A program made the translations under genes and the position numbers. From contig JFHB01000031.1 in assembly GCA_000729835.1 (NCBI GenBank), forward strand, positions 62,001 through 126,000: a stretch of DNA of 64,000 bases, read 5' to 3'. Origin of the DNA: Atkinsonella hypoxylon. Lineage: Eukaryota; Ascomycota; Sordariomycetes; Hypocreales; Clavicipitaceae. Below are positions 1 through 13,044 of this stretch, one piece after another; the stretch's first letter is position 1, and each line of letters opens with the position of its first letter. Below the pieces are notes generated by a model, which worked only from the letters and a program-made list of their open reading frames with translations, had not been told where the DNA came from and ran no database searches.

Positions 1-1478
1 AGGGAAAAGTCTTATTGTGACAAATTCTTTTTAAATATCATATTAATAGGGGTCATGGGCGATGATGTCTAACTTAAAAAGTCAGGCACCTGCCCCACTC
101 CAACGCGTCTGTCTGGAGTTCGACAAGACGCCCGCAGCCGCAACGATAGTTAGGGGTTGAGAGAGACATGCAGTGTACTGTGTCAAGAATGTCCTGATAC
201 GCGGTCTTCGATGGACCTCAAAGGTTTGAGTTGTCGTACCAGTACGTCGACTTCACTGGTAGGACTTCACACGAACCGCGCCGCGCATGCAAGTGGTCCT
301 GTCTGGTTCGCGTTGGTAAACCTTTACCTCAACGTCTCCTTGCTGACCATTCGACCCATCAGGCATAATCCCCTCGGGGACGATAAGGCTCCAGGTGCAA
401 AGGCGACAGGGCTCGGTCCAATCAAATTCATCGCTGCAGGTGATACATCTCCTTCTATATAAAGCTATACTATAGTATAAGTACTAGCAACGGCCTAAGT
501 TACAAAGAGGAACATTTCACATCTCACAACTCTACTGGTTTTCGAAGGTTGCCTAAGGTCGCTCGGGCTGCGCCCAATCGCCAGCAATTAAAGTGGGCTA
601 CCATGTACCTGGAGCCCTATCGGTCAGCATTCCCGTACTCTGTACTCCGTACTCTATCTAATATCTATACTGATCCGCGCTGTGGACCTGATGCATAGGC
701 GAGAAGCATTTTAAGGCACCAATCAAGGCATAATGACCCGCATCCGTTCTGCTCAAGGTACAACGTAACAATCAGCTGCGACACAACGGCCCACTTCGAC
801 CCTTCTTCAATCTCAGCACAGTTTTACTACACAGCCGAAAGTGCACAATCAAAGCGGATCAGAGAGTCGGCGACGTGTTTAAGATAGTTTCCAAGTGGAT
901 TTAAGCTAATGATATTGAGATCAAAAGAGTGGACCGATCCAACTGAGCCTAGGATTACAAAGCCTTATATATTTTAACAAATGATTTTGAGACCAGAATA
1001 TTTCCTAATGTTAAGTAGGATATCCTTCTACAAGTTTGCGTCTTTTTACCCTGCCGTACTGGTTGCGGCTCACTTCGGCCGCACCATGTCTTTGTTCTTG
1101 CAGCACATCACGGTTAACAACCTAACATCCCATGTGAACGAGGTCTGGCATTCTTGCCAAGCATGCAGATTTCTCCTGATCCGTATATTAACGTTTTTTT
1201 TTTTCAATAAAAAAGTTCGTCCTCACAATGCAGAGTTTCTAAACAGTTACCTCATCCTCAAGTCTATTTGTTTAAGTTGTTAAGTTCAACTGTGCAAGAG
1301 CCCGACCCAATGCTTCAACAATTTCATTCTCGTTCCCAAACTCTGGTGATTGGTGATAGTCTTATTCTAGCACGCAAAACCTTTCGCAATCTACTGTAAT
1401 GATTTGATACCCATCTACTGGCACGTTGAGTGCCCATGACCAGGCTCGTCTTCACAGATCCCATTCACGCTTGCTCTT
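1..1478. other. Intergenic, no gene supported
   Basis: No reading frame here has a recognisable family motif or a plausible exon chain on either strand. The longest frame (157-462, plus) is low in conserved character. There is a T11 run at 1194-1204 and a copy of TACTCCGTA at 643-651. The right edge is the 3' flank of the serine-synthesis gene. Confidence 0.6.
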
Positions 1479-3450
1479 TTAGTATAATACTCGGGTCATA
1501 ATGCATGCTAAGTGAACCATGAATAAGCAAAAGAAGTATCATCAAGTGAACGAGGCCAATTAGAGAAACTTACAGCTAAGACTTTCCAGGCTCTCCGTGA
1601 TGTCTTTGATCTCTTCATACTGTACATTGCTGATATCGGCCATAAGGTATGCAACCTGAGAAAATGGTTAGGTACGATTTGATATGTTATGTGACTTCAT
1701 CAACTGGAGGAGGGCCTACATCGCCTTTGCTGTCACTGATTTGCTTGTCGACATTGTGATTGCCAAGTATTTCGTTGACTATGGCAAAGTCAGTTTCAAC
1801 CTAGTCCATTTATTGGTCCTCCTAGGTCCAAATTTGGCATTGCTTGAGCGCGAACCTTTACGAAGAACACCGGGAACATTGCGGTGTATGTATATAACCT
1901 GTTAATTAGGTGTTGACTATTAGTTGACCAAAAATCTCAAGGCAGGATGGACTGTGTCTTGTGTTGCAAGCGGCGCTTACTCTAGCATGGTTGTGCTCAT
2001 CCAAAGTCAACGATCGGAGCTGAGCCTCTGGCAGATTGACGCTGCCCAGTGTTATGCCCTGGTTGACATAACGTACGAGAGCACTGGCGACTAAAATACA
2101 AGTTAGCCAAACTAGATCGATCTCAACCGTGAGCTTGAGGGCATTCTTCATGGACGCACCTTCCACGCCGATTGCACGTTGGGCCTCCTCCGTGCTGCCG
2201 CCGATATGAGGTGTGAGAATAATGTTGTTCAAAGAGCGAAGATCTTCAGCCCAGTCATTGAGACTGTTTGTGAAGTAATCACCATTTCCTGCGGGTTCAT
2301 TGGGATACACGTCCAGAGCTGCACCCGCTATCTTTCCAGACCGCATGGCCTCGACAAGGGCTGGAATATCCACAACTGTCCCTCTGCTCGCATTAATGAG
2401 ATATGATCCAGTTTTCATTATTTTAAATTGTGCTGCTGAAATCATCCCCCTGGTCTCTGGAAGATCAGGAACGTGTAGGGTTACGAAATCGGCTTCCCTC
2501 AAGAGATCTTCTAGAGTAGCGACTTGTTTTGAGGTACCAAGAGCCATGAGAGTAACTATGTCATAATATATGACATTCATGCCCATTGCTTCAGCAAGTA
2601 CTGAAAGCTGTGAACCAATGTGGCCATAACCAATTATACCTGATAGGGGTTAAGGTCAGTCAAGATACATGAGGCTCTGATGGGACTGAGACTTATAGAG
2701 CTGCGACAGGCAACAGATCCCCGTCAGGAAGGGCGAAAGGAATTACCTAAGGTCTTGCCTCGGATCTCCCAGCACTTGGCGCTCACTTTGTTCCATGTTC
2801 CGCGGTGCATTTCAGAAGAGCGGTCGCCTAACTGACGCGCAAGTGTGATGATCTCGGCAATCACGAGTTCGGCAACACTGCGAGAGTTGGCGAATGGAGA
2901 GTTAAAGACGGCAATGCCATGACGTGCAGCGTATTCGAGGTCAACCTGGTTAGTTCCAATGCAAAAGCATCCTGCCACTAACAGATTCTTGGCTTCTCGG
3001 AGTACGCGCTCGTTCAACTTGGTTTTGGAGCGGATGCCAATGACGTGCACATCACTGTATGTGGACAGTAAGCGAAAGTTATATGCTACCAGCATAATGC
3101 CATGCTATGCGGTGCATCCGCACCAGATTGCATTTGACATACCGAATTTTCCCAATTAGTTGATCTTCAGGAAGAGAGGTCTTCAGAGCTTCGACCTGAT
3201 ATCCCTGGCCCCTGAGGATTTCTTGGCCAGCTGTATTGACATTTTCGAGGAGCAAAATTTTGATATCTTGTGTGTTAAAGGGCTTGAGCTGTTTCGGGGC
3301 ACCTCCTTGAGCCAATGCGTCTCCCCAGTTGCCTGGCGTGGAAGCGAAAGGTGCAGTGGGGGAGGTCGACCATTTGTTTGGTTCCCAGCTATGAGAAACC
3401 ATCCTTGGGCTAGAAATGGCTGTTCGTTGTATATTAATTGGGGGGGTCAT
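1479..3450 (-). CDS. SER3: D-3-phosphoglycerate dehydrogenase
   Basis: Oxidises 3-phosphoglycerate to 3-phosphohydroxypyruvate with NAD+, the first step of cytosolic serine synthesis. I read eight exons: 3450-3143, 3054-2747, 2639-2160, 2090-1981, 1898-1856, 1778-1720, 1655-1574 and 1507-1479, giving 472 aa, the usual fungal length. Seen in order: an N-terminal leader starting MTPPINIQ; a catalytic-domain stretch with CFCIGTNQVDL; the Rossmann motif GYGHIGSQ; the catalytic-region motif NASRGTVVD; the active-site His in TPHIGGSTEEAQ; and a C-terminal ACT domain split over four small exons that keeps HRNVPGVL, VDKQISDSKGDVAYLMADIS and the final IMTRVLY. The ACT domain is the family's serine-feedback site. 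The start at 3450 is chosen because fungal relatives begin there. Every junction has GT-AG and keeps frame. SER33 is the yeast paralogue and cannot be distinguished here. Confidence 0.93.
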
Positions 3451-4969
3451 GATGGCTGATAGCAGGGACAAATTGGATTACGCAAGTGTTTGTGAGGCGA
3501 AAGAAGGAAAACAGAATGTCGGTAATGAATGTGAGTTCGTGTGTGAGTCAGATGCTGCAGCACTAATACTTAAGCAGGTCCGGTTAGGAACCTTTGTGGT
3601 GCAATGACGAAGCCAGCGTCCAGTCGAGCATGGAAAATACCCTCCTGTGAACTCTTTGGAGCCACTTTTTTCGGGCGTACCGAAAATTTGCTCAAGTTAT
3701 CAGGCCTAGCTACGCTGTATATCTATTTGCGGCAGTTCCTCCAGTCCGGATAAGTGCTGGCGCCAAAGCAAATTCTAGGACCTCGAACCAGGTTTTGGGC
3801 CAATAGGCTGCAAACCCTCATCAGCCCTCTCTGTCGTTCATGGCAGTCGGAAAGCGACAGGTACGAATACACCTAAATATGATAAAGCTAGAATCACGGA
3901 TTATCTGCATTTTTTTCTTTTATATAGAAGAGCAGCGGGCTGCGGCGCCGCACCGTGTGCACCTGGATAGATGACGAGCTGCATGACTGCAACCGAAGGG
4001 GTCGCGTCCTCATCTGACAACTCCGATGCGCGGACCGAAAAGTGGATGCGTCACAGATCATGCATACACACATGTATATATATACGACGACGACAAACAA
4101 AACTAACACTGCATGCAATAAGGTAGTTCCATTATATACAACACATGATCCAACTCAAGAGTTCCAAATTGAACCGAGTTCGAACTAAGCGGCGAATATT
4201 GCTGATCGACTTACAGGTTCCTAAGTAGAGTGTTCCAAATACCCCGCCGGAACACACAATGAATTAAAAACCACTCTAAACCCTCTCCAGTAATAACCGC
4301 AGGCTTGGCCAATAACAGGCGGCAGTAAAAGACATGCTGCAGGGTCTCCATCATACAGCTCATCACAGATTCGGTATATTGTAATGTGTTATTAGTTCTC
4401 AGATGTACTCTTACAACACCTCCACGGCTCGATCCCAGTCACGTCAATCTTTTTATTTACGTAGGAAAATAATCGGCATCAGCAAACGATCTAGATCAGG
4501 ATTAGGAAGAAAGGGACGAAAGTACGAAATTTACTCATGGGCCTACCTTCTTCACTTCTGCTGTGCTACAGTGTTAGTACTATAGTATTTTGAACATGCC
4601 AGATACAACGGAAGTATGACGTAGGATGGAAGTCACCTCTCAACAAAGACTTGATAATTCACCATTATTATCTCATATTGGAGGAAGAAGGAGGGATAGA
4701 CTATTCTCCCCGTCCTCGTGCGCCAATTTTGCGTGTCTATTACATAAATCCAGAGCTCTCAGAGTATTCCGTAAAGTTTACATCACCCGCATAACCTTCA
4801 CGCCGTCACGACTTGACTAAAACAGTCAAGGCGGGGGTTATGAGCTTACTGATGATTATTTCTTGATGCAATTGTTCCCACTTTCGCTTCATCTTATGGC
4901 TCAGCACTGGGATTCAAACAGGTAAATGAAATAAATAGCGCCGCTGTCAACCCTGAAAGGTCGTTCACT
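3451..4969. other. Intergenic between SER3 and NAP1
   Basis: This holds the upstream region of SER3 and the 3' flank of NAP1. A short perfect inverted repeat, CTTGACT (4812-4818) and AGTCAAG (4824-4830) with a 5-base loop, lies about 140 bases beyond the NAP1 stop. It could be a hairpin in the 3' transcript. No gene is supported. Confidence 0.5.
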
Positions 4970-6447
4970 TTAGCTTTGCTTGCATTCAGCAGCCTCCTGC
5001 TTGGGCTTTCCAGACTCGTCCTAAACATTATTAGCAGACGTCACAATTAAGGTAGCCTGGCGGCAATGACTCACTTCTTCATCGGACTCCTCCTCATCGT
5101 CGTGATCCTCGCTCATGTCGTCCTCATCATCATCATCCGCGTCGTCGAAATCATCTTCACCGTCAAAATCCTCTGTGTCAAAATCTTCTTCGAAGGCAAG
5201 GGCCTCGCCAGTGAACCAATCAATCGCTCGAGGGATGAGTTTCTCTTTGATGTCTTCACCAAGTTGATAGTCGAGTTCGAGTCGGTCTTCAATATCACCC
5301 ACGGCATCGACGTCCTCTGCATCGTCATCGTCGCTGGGGGCTTGCGGAGGCGAGAAGAAGTTGAAAAATGACTCAGTTGGGACAGTCTTTTTAACGATAC
5401 GGGTCTGATTGGTGTCTGTGAACCTGTAAGCGAATGTCTCTACTCAGGAGGATATGGGTAACTTTAGGGCTGAAGGCTGCGTACTCTTATTTCTCTGCTT
5501 CTTGGCCTCGACGCGCACCGTCAAATCTTTGCCCGAGCGCCACTCGATCTTGTCACCCTCCGCGTGGTCGTAGATGAAGTCGCCGCCATAACCGCTCTCG
5601 TTTTGATAGAAATAAGTCTTTGTGATGATCTTATTGGTGAAGAACTCGTTTTCATTGAATTCAAATATGAGGCGGAAGCCAGGCTTATCCAGGTACTCCA
5701 TGCGAACATCTGTCAAGTGTTTCAGGGCAGCCTCATCACGGTCGGTTATCATTTCGGCAAGGGTAGTCTGATTCTTCATGGCGGAGAGCCAAAACTCGGG
5801 AATGCCAGCCACGGCTTCGGCATTTTCATTTTGCTGTTGTGCATCGGCGTCGGCACCATCCTCAGCCTGGAGCCTTCCGTTTTCATGTTCGCCAGCCTTC
5901 ACTTCTTCTTCGGTTGGCTCTTCTTTCCCATTTACGATGGCCGCACGCTTCTCGTAAAGCGGTGTGAATTTGGCGAAGTACTTCTTTTCCAATTCGAGTA
6001 CTTCCTTCTGAAACTCATCCTCGAGTTTCGAGTGCTCGTGCTGGACTGCACGAAGTCCAGCAACTCGGCGACGAACAGCAGGAGGTAGGCTTTCGATGTA
6101 GCCAGAAGAACGGCCAATAAGGGAGCCTAAGCGGCCTTGAATCATCTGCACCAGCTTGGGGTTCTGGGCGAGGAGGGCAGCAGCTGCGGCGCGATCCATG
6201 TCCTCTGGGAAAATCGTTAGGCAAAATGCAAGACAGCTCATTTGGTGTCTCTTTCATAGTCTTACCTTCCTTGATGCTAGCCACACCGGGCTGTTGGGCA
6301 TGGGAGGAGATCGGCGCATTGGTAGCCGGTGTGTTTTGCGGCGTACTGAAGGTGGGGTAGTGAGCATTGACGATATCGTCGTTGGGAACTGTACATTACT
6401 TACGGTGCGGTGAGGTCGGCACGCTTGTTTCGGATCGGCTCAGCCAT
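4970..6447 (-). CDS. NAP1: Nucleosome assembly protein 1
   Basis: Histone H2A-H2B chaperone that shuttles between cytoplasm and nucleus and assists nucleosome assembly. Five exons, 6447-6404, 6345-6266, 6204-5485, 5415-5075 and 5020-4970, give 411 aa, matching fungal NAP1. Visible features: the NAP helix stretch with DEFQKEVLELEKKYF; the core IPEFWLSAMKNQ; the strand region GFRLIFEFNENEFF; the KKTVPTESFFNFFSPP motif; and then a highly acidic Asp/Glu tail. The last exon encodes a short tail ending AAECKQS, which differs from the CAAX-type end of many animal NAP1L1 proteins. The acceptor for exon 4 was set at 5415 because it restores the KNTNQTR segment typical of fungal proteins. The gene is divergent from the P5B ATPase, with 1.2 kb between starts. 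Confidence 0.95.
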
Positions 6448-7675
6448 CTTGCTCGCTTTGTGAATACACGATGCGTGTGGCAGCAAGCGGTGGTTGGATG
6501 ATAAAATAAACAGATTGTGGGAGAGGTTGAGGATGATGGGGAGGAGAAGGTTGAGTTGAGAGCCCGCTCTTTTCGACGGTTGGCTAAATTTCGGTGGGGG
6601 AACGAGCGAGAAAAAAAAAATGGGCGATTGGGAGCCAGTATCAGCTTGTTGGGCTTGTGAGCCAAGTATCAGACCACACACAATAGAGGGCTGGGAGGAC
6701 TGGGGCAAGCCAGTCAGGCCTACGCACAGTATCTAGCTGTGCTGGTGCGGTTGCGTGCATAACAGTCTGGCGCCACAGTGCCTTAGGTGCACCCAGGTGC
6801 TGAGTCTGATGAAAGCGTCTAGAACGACCACAGAAACTTAAGATGGATTCAGATAGAGCCAAAGACGATCATCTCCTGCTGCATTTGGTTCCGTCATTCA
6901 ATTCGCTCGCAAACTCTAATTCTCAAATCCTCAGTTCCGTGCAGCGAGCACGAGTACAACCCAAGGATCGGTAATTTTTATCATTTACAAATGGAGCAAC
7001 ACCAGGGCCAGACCAAGCCCAGGCGTGACTCATGCATAGTATTCCATGAATTCATGACGAGAAACCTAGAGCACCAACATCAGCCAACACTAGCACGCTA
7101 CAGATTATGTCCTTGTAGTATTTAACGCCCGATCCTCCCATGCATGGGCAAAGGCGTGATTCGCAGACTCACTGTCTTTTAACACAACCGCCACTCTAGG
7201 GTAGGATATAATTGTGCATAAGTTGAATGATGACACGATGGACCTATATGCCCACCTATGTACTAGGAGGCGCGTGAATAGAATGCGCAGAATCCAAAGA
7301 AGAGTCCGGTCGAGCCTGGTCTATTCAGCTATTCCGTGACCAAATCACCGAGGCGCTCCAGGCAGATCCTGCGTTGCCTGCGAGTGTTCCTGGTGACTGT
7401 GGCGCGCTAAAAGTTAGCGGTGTTAGTGGACAATATTAGCGGAGCTAAGTCAGTTCTGTCGTGGAAAATAGCTGCCTGTGAGTAACACCGTACCTACCGT
7501 AGCAGCTTGACCTATCGATCCCAGCGCTAGCTGATTTTCCCACTTTCACACAACCGGCAGTTGTATCTTGGCCGATTGTCTGGCGATTGCACAACCTCGA
7601 TTCAAAACGCCATAGTCATGTCCAAAATCCACCCGATGCTCCAATGCCCCAATGAATGACAAATAGAGCCACAGA
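6448..7675. promoter_or_regulatory. Divergent intergenic promoter region NAP1 / P5B ATPase
   Basis: A 1.2 kb region between two divergent starts. It must hold both core promoters and 5' leaders. A pyrimidine-rich stretch on the NAP1 strand (about 6480-6620) fits a fungal leader. No specific factor site can be named with confidence. Confidence 0.5.
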
Positions 7676-10600
7676 ATGAGTCGTTCCAATAGCCGATCTG
7701 GGGACAATGGCCGAGCATCGCTTTATCGACTCAACTTGAACCAAAGCAGCTCCAGTGTCTTTGAAGATGTCGAGATGGCGCATGATGAGGTATACCCAAA
7801 ATCCACAATTGACCGAGTCTTTCGTCTTCCCACCACGACGGACGTGTGGACTAACAAAGCACCCAATAGCTCTATTCCGGCCCCGTCGCCGAGAGTCTGC
7901 CGACTAGCGTTTCTGCCTTCTCCCATCGCCGGGCTCGTGCTGATTCGACCGCGAGCTTCACATACTACGAAGAACAGGAGCCGGAACAAGGCGAAGTGGA
8001 TGAAGGCAATGCCTTTGCTGACCTCAGTGACAGGTTCGTCAGACGCAGTGTCAGTGATCTAGGAGATCTCGAGTTCGCTGTCGAGGAAGACGAGGATTTC
8101 GCTGATGGGGAATATCTGGCGACACACGATGATTACATTCTTAGACGCCGCTCCTCCACTCAATCGAGGGACTCTGTCCAAGCGCGGTTGTTGCGTCGGG
8201 ATAGCACAGCTACTGCGGCAAGTGCACGTGTAGACGGCCGCTGGAGCCAAAAAATTTACATGGCGAATGAGGACCTTACTATCGTCATCGCAGGATTTCG
8301 TACGAGCATAATTGGGTTATCAGTGTACATATTGCTATGCAGCATAACTGGCGGACTGGCCTTCCTTCTCTTTCGCTGGCTGCCACGCTGGTATGTTGCC
8401 ATCGTCGGACGGTCATGCTCACTAAGAGTCTGCGAGTGGACAGTTGTTGAAAACCAATGGGGAGAGGTTGTAACCATCCCGGTAACAGCCAAAGAATATG
8501 GACGACCAGTGTCCTCTGTTTTTGGCGTACAGGAGAAAACCATGCTTTTTGGACTTAATGATGAAAACGATCCTCTTGTGGACCAGCTTCGGTTTTTGGA
8601 TTATCGCTACATTCGTCTGTACTATCATCCCATCAAAGACAAATTTGTCATGTCAGCTGGCTGGAAAGATCCAGACTGGACAGACACACGTCTTGTTCGC
8701 TCCGGTCTAGATAGTGACGAAAGGTCCATACGTGAGATTATTTTTGGTAATAATCTTATCGATATAAAACAGAAATCCATTGGCGAGCTATTGGTGGACG
8801 AGGTTTGTTAACTCTTTTTCCATAGTTCCTCAACATTCCATGAAAACAAACCTAACCCTGTGGAACCAGGTACTTCATCCTTTCTACATTTTCCAAATTG
8901 CTAGTCTGATCCTTTGGTCCATGGATTCATACTTCTACTACGCTGCATGCATCTTCATAATGTCCGTTGCCAGTATTTCTGCAACACTAGTGGAGACGCG
9001 TTCTGTGAGTTGCCTTCTCTCTACACAAGGGCCGCCCTGACTGACTTATTAGACAATGAGACGTCTCCGTGAGATTTCCAGATTCGAATGCGATGTTCGA
9101 GTCCTTCGTAATGGGTTTTGTATGAGCAACTAAGTGTAGTTTTTTTTCCCCCGGGGATTGAATTATGCTGACAGGGCTGAAGGGAAATACGTTTCATCCA
9201 GTGACCTCGTTCCGGGTGACCTGTATGAACTGAGTGATCCTGATTTGACGCAATTCCCGAGCGACAGCCTTCTTCTTACTGGCGATTGCATCGTCAATGA
9301 AAGTATGCTAACAGGTAAATTCGTCCCGTCCGTGCTGATTTGCTGCGTATCTTTCTTAATCAGGTGCAGGTGAATCGGTACCTGTCTCTAAGCTGCCTGC
9401 TACTGAAGAGACTCTGCGCACAATGGACCTCGCGGCCTCTTCTGTCGCACCCGAAGTCGCCCGGCATTTCTTGTATTGTGGGACGAAAATCGTGCGAACA
9501 AGGCGGCCTCAAGAGGACCAAGACGGCGATGCCGTAGCCTTAGCGCTCGTCGTCCGAACAGGATTCAATACGACGAAGGGTGCACTTGTGCGGTCAATGC
9601 TTTTCCCCAAACCCTCGGGTTTCAAGTTCTACCGCGACTCCTTCAGATACATCAGTGTGATGGCTATTGTTGCCATGCTTGGTTTTATTGTGTCCTTCAT
9701 AAATTTCCTGCGGCTAAAACTTGGGTGGCATTTTATCATAATTCGAGCCCTGGATCTTATCACCATTGTTGTCCCTCCAGCTCTACCTGCGACTCTCACC
9801 ATCGGGACGAACTTTGCACTTTCCAGATTAAAGAAAAAGCAAATATACTGTATCAGTCCGCAGAGAGTCAATGTGGGCGGAAAATTGGATATTATGTGCT
9901 TCGACAAGACAGGCACCTTGACCGAGGACGGCCTCGATGTTCTCGGGCTGCGGATCGCATCAGAATCGGACGGAACATTTAGCGACCTTATTTCGCGGTC
10001 AATGTTATTAAGGAACGCCCGTTCAGAAGGCGACACCAAAACATCTGTTCAAGCTGCGCTCTATACTATGGCTACTTGTCATTCATTGAGAGTCGTAGAC
10101 GGAGATTTGCTTGGTGACCCGCTAGACCAAAAGATGTTTGAATTCACTGGATGGAAATTCGAAGAAGGAAAGCAAAGGTTTGGGGAAGGGGAGGATGATG
10201 AGCAAACGGGCTTAGCTCCTTCTGTTGCTCGACCACCAGATGTATGTCTCACTGCCCGTAAAAGTATGCGCAAGTATGTTAGAAGCTAATCTATCGAGGT
10301 CATAGAATACTTTAGAGCTGGGTGTACTCAAGTCCTTCGAGTTCGTCTCCCTACTTCGGAGAGCTAGCGTCATCACGCGTCAATTTGGACAAAAAAGCGG
10401 CGATATATTTGTGAAGGGTGCCCCAGAATCAATGAAGGATATTTGCCGCCCAGAGAGCTGTCAGTCTGTGCCATTTAATGAATACTTCGTTTGCGTCACT
10501 AACTTTGTTTTAGTACCTCACGATTATGATGAATTACTCTCAAACTATACTCACAAGGGCTACCGCGTAATTGCCTGTGCTACAAAGCATTTGCCCAGAC

Positions 10601-12352
10601 TGAGCTGGGTCAAAGCTCAAAAGATGACAAGATCAGACGTTGAGAGTAATCTTGAATTTGTCGGCTTCATCATATTCGAGAACAAGTTAAAACCGAGTAC
10701 TGCGGGAGTATTGAAAGAGCTCCTTGATTCCAATATCGGCGCCGTGATGGTCACTGGAGACAATATTTTGACCGCTATCAGTGTTGGCCGAGAATGCGGC
10801 CTGGTAGATCGACAGGCACATTGTTTTGTGCCTCGCTTCGTCAAAGGTAAGCCCGCCGTGGATTGAGCGTGAAAGTCTAGATGACTAATTCAAAAGTTGA
10901 TAAAACGGCTAGGCGATGCTCGCGATCCTTTGGCAGAACTGCAATGGGAAAGCATTGATAATAGTAAAATTTGTCTCGATAGAGCAACGTTGCTGGTAAG
11001 CCAGCGAACTGCGATATTTTTGAAATACCTGATCTAACACTTCCAAGCCACTTCCAGTACCGCCTGAAGAGGACGCCTCGCTACCTTATGACATATCTAA
11101 CCTACGCAATTACAACTTGGCAGTTAGCGGTGAGGCTTTTCGGTGGATCGTAGATTATGCCTCACCTAAAATCCTTCAACGTGTGGGTCCTCGTCAAGAG
11201 TACACTGTTCGATCCAATTGATCTAATATCCTCGGCAGATGCTTGTTCAGGGCAAAGTTTTTGCTAGAATGTCTCCAGATGAAAAGCACGAATTAGTTGA
11301 AAAGTTGCAGAACATTGACTTTTGCTGTGGCTTTTGCGGCGACGGGGCAAATGACTGTGGTGCTTTGAAGGCGGCAGATGTAGGCATATCACTATCTGAG
11401 GCAGAGGCTTCAGTCGCAGCCCCGTTTACGTCGCGAGTATTTGACATTCGCTGCGTTCTTGAGGTAGTCAGGTATGTCCGAAACGAATTCGTTTTGCCAC
11501 TTTCACCCAGACACCCTCTAAACAATGAATTTAGGGAAGGAAGAGCGGCGCTGGTCACAAGCTTCAGTTGTTTCAAATATATGAGTTTGTATTCGGCTAT
11601 CCAGTTCACTTCCGTGAGCTTGCTCTATGCGAAAGCGTCCAATCTAGGAGATTTCCAATTTCTATTCATCGACCTCCTGTTGATTTTACCTGTTGCAATC
11701 TTCATGGGCTGGGCAGGACCCTCACCGGTGCTCTGCCGGAAACGACCTACCGCAGATCTGGTTTCTCGCAAGGTCTTGACACCATTGCTGGGCTTGATGG
11801 CAATCTGTGTGTTCATTCAAGGGGCCGCATTCCTAGTGGTCAGGGAGCAACCGTGGTATAAGCCCCCCAAGGTAGGCCATGATGAGCCAAATATCAAGAA
11901 CTCCGAAAATACTGCGCTGTTCTTGTCGTCTTGCTTCGAGTACATAATATCAGGGATAGTACTGAATGCAGGACCGCCTTTCAGACAAAGAAGTACTAAA
12001 AACTGTAAGTTAAGGTGGTCGCGTCGACAAAGATTGGTGTAGCAACTGACGACTAACCCTTATAGGGCCATTCACCGTCGCTGTCACAGTAGCATTGTTA
12101 TTTACCGTATATATGGTGGTGGGCCCCGCAACCTGGTTAAAGGATTTGCTCGAACTTAGTTGGATCGAAACAGATTTCAAAATGTTTCTTTTATTTCTTG
12201 GAGCAGTTTATTTCATTCTCGCATGGGGTTTCGAGAAGTATTTGGCCTTGCCCCTTGCAAGAAGCATCGGTCACGCACAGCGACGTATCACAGGCAGAGC
12301 TAAACAGCAAAAACAGCACAAGACCATACGAGAGAGAATGTGGGATTTGTAA
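7676..12352 (+). CDS. YPK9: P5B-type transport ATPase (YPK9/ATP13A2 family)
   Basis: Vacuolar/endolysosomal P-type ATPase. Animal relatives export polyamines from lysosomes, and yeast Ypk9 protects against metals. Thirteen exons give 1315 aa: 7676-7789, 7870-8802, 8870-9004, 9053-9119, 9183-9314, 9370-10241, 10306-10459, 10514-10846, 10913-10995, 11048-11182, 11239-11471, 11535-12004 and 12066-12352. A charged N-terminus precedes an early membrane pair. The M4 motif PPALP at residues 596-600 defines subclass P5B rather than P5A. The phosphorylated Asp is 639 in DKTGTLTED. The actuator motif reads LTGESVP across an intron, and the hinge motif GDGAND lies around 1020-1025. C-terminal membrane helices follow. 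All junctions are GT-AG and in frame. No lesion was seen. Confidence 0.95.
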
Positions 12353-13044
12353 CATAGCCCTGGTGCTGTACAACACGAGTTACATACAAGACCCACATGC
12401 TAGCCGAATTCTTCGGCGTCATAGGCGCAGGGAAAGCGGCGGACTCCTTCAGATAAATAAAGAATAGTGATATTCGGAGCTGTACACCACAAGACTAGCC
12501 GTATATAGCTAGCGGGGTTGATTCTCACTCCCGTAGAAAAACACACAAAGTTATAGCTCCAGCCCCCTCACGAAAAATACAATTTGCTGTCTTGACTACT
12601 CCATTAATTCCTCTGCAGCCCGCGTCCGGGCTCGCTCTAAAAAATGCCCATCTGTGCAACTAAGCGGGCGATGCCTCAAGGACCTCTCGCGAGGTTGCGA
12701 GGCAATAAGGAAATTAATGAATTTAATAAATATCACAGCCGCTAGGGTTGTGCATATAAATTTAGTGGCGGGGCGTGGGAAAGGGGATGTGGCTCTATTA
12801 GCTAAGTGGGTCACAGCTCCAAACCAGAATATCACTACTCGTCCGGATCCCCCCACCTGAAGCTCCAAGCTGTCAACCTCCAACCACTTGACCACGGCGA
12901 AAAACTTCCATTCAACTTGCAGAGCCCTAGAACCTGTGCGTTAAAGCACGAGATAAAACAGGGAAAAAAATTGCCGGCATTATAAGGGATACAGATTTGT
13001 CTTAATATCATTCGAAATTAACATCATCTGTGATAGATTTGACT
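12353..13044. other. Intergenic
   Basis: 3' flank of the ATPase and upstream region of the methyltransferase, which lie head to tail. A minus-strand open frame at 12596-12895 has no recognisable domain. No gene is supported. Confidence 0.5.

Noticed and set aside
1684..1905. Plus-strand frame of 73 codons
   Set aside because: It overlaps the small ACT-domain exons of the serine gene on the other strand, which splice in frame and match the family.
3894..4118. Minus-strand frame with a hydrophobic start
   Set aside because: Composition is driven by TATA/ACGACG repeats; no homology, no context for a gene.
5066..5371. Hydrophobic open frame on the plus strand
   Set aside because: It is the antisense of the Asp/Glu-rich tail of NAP1; GAN codons read backwards give Val/Ile/Leu runs.
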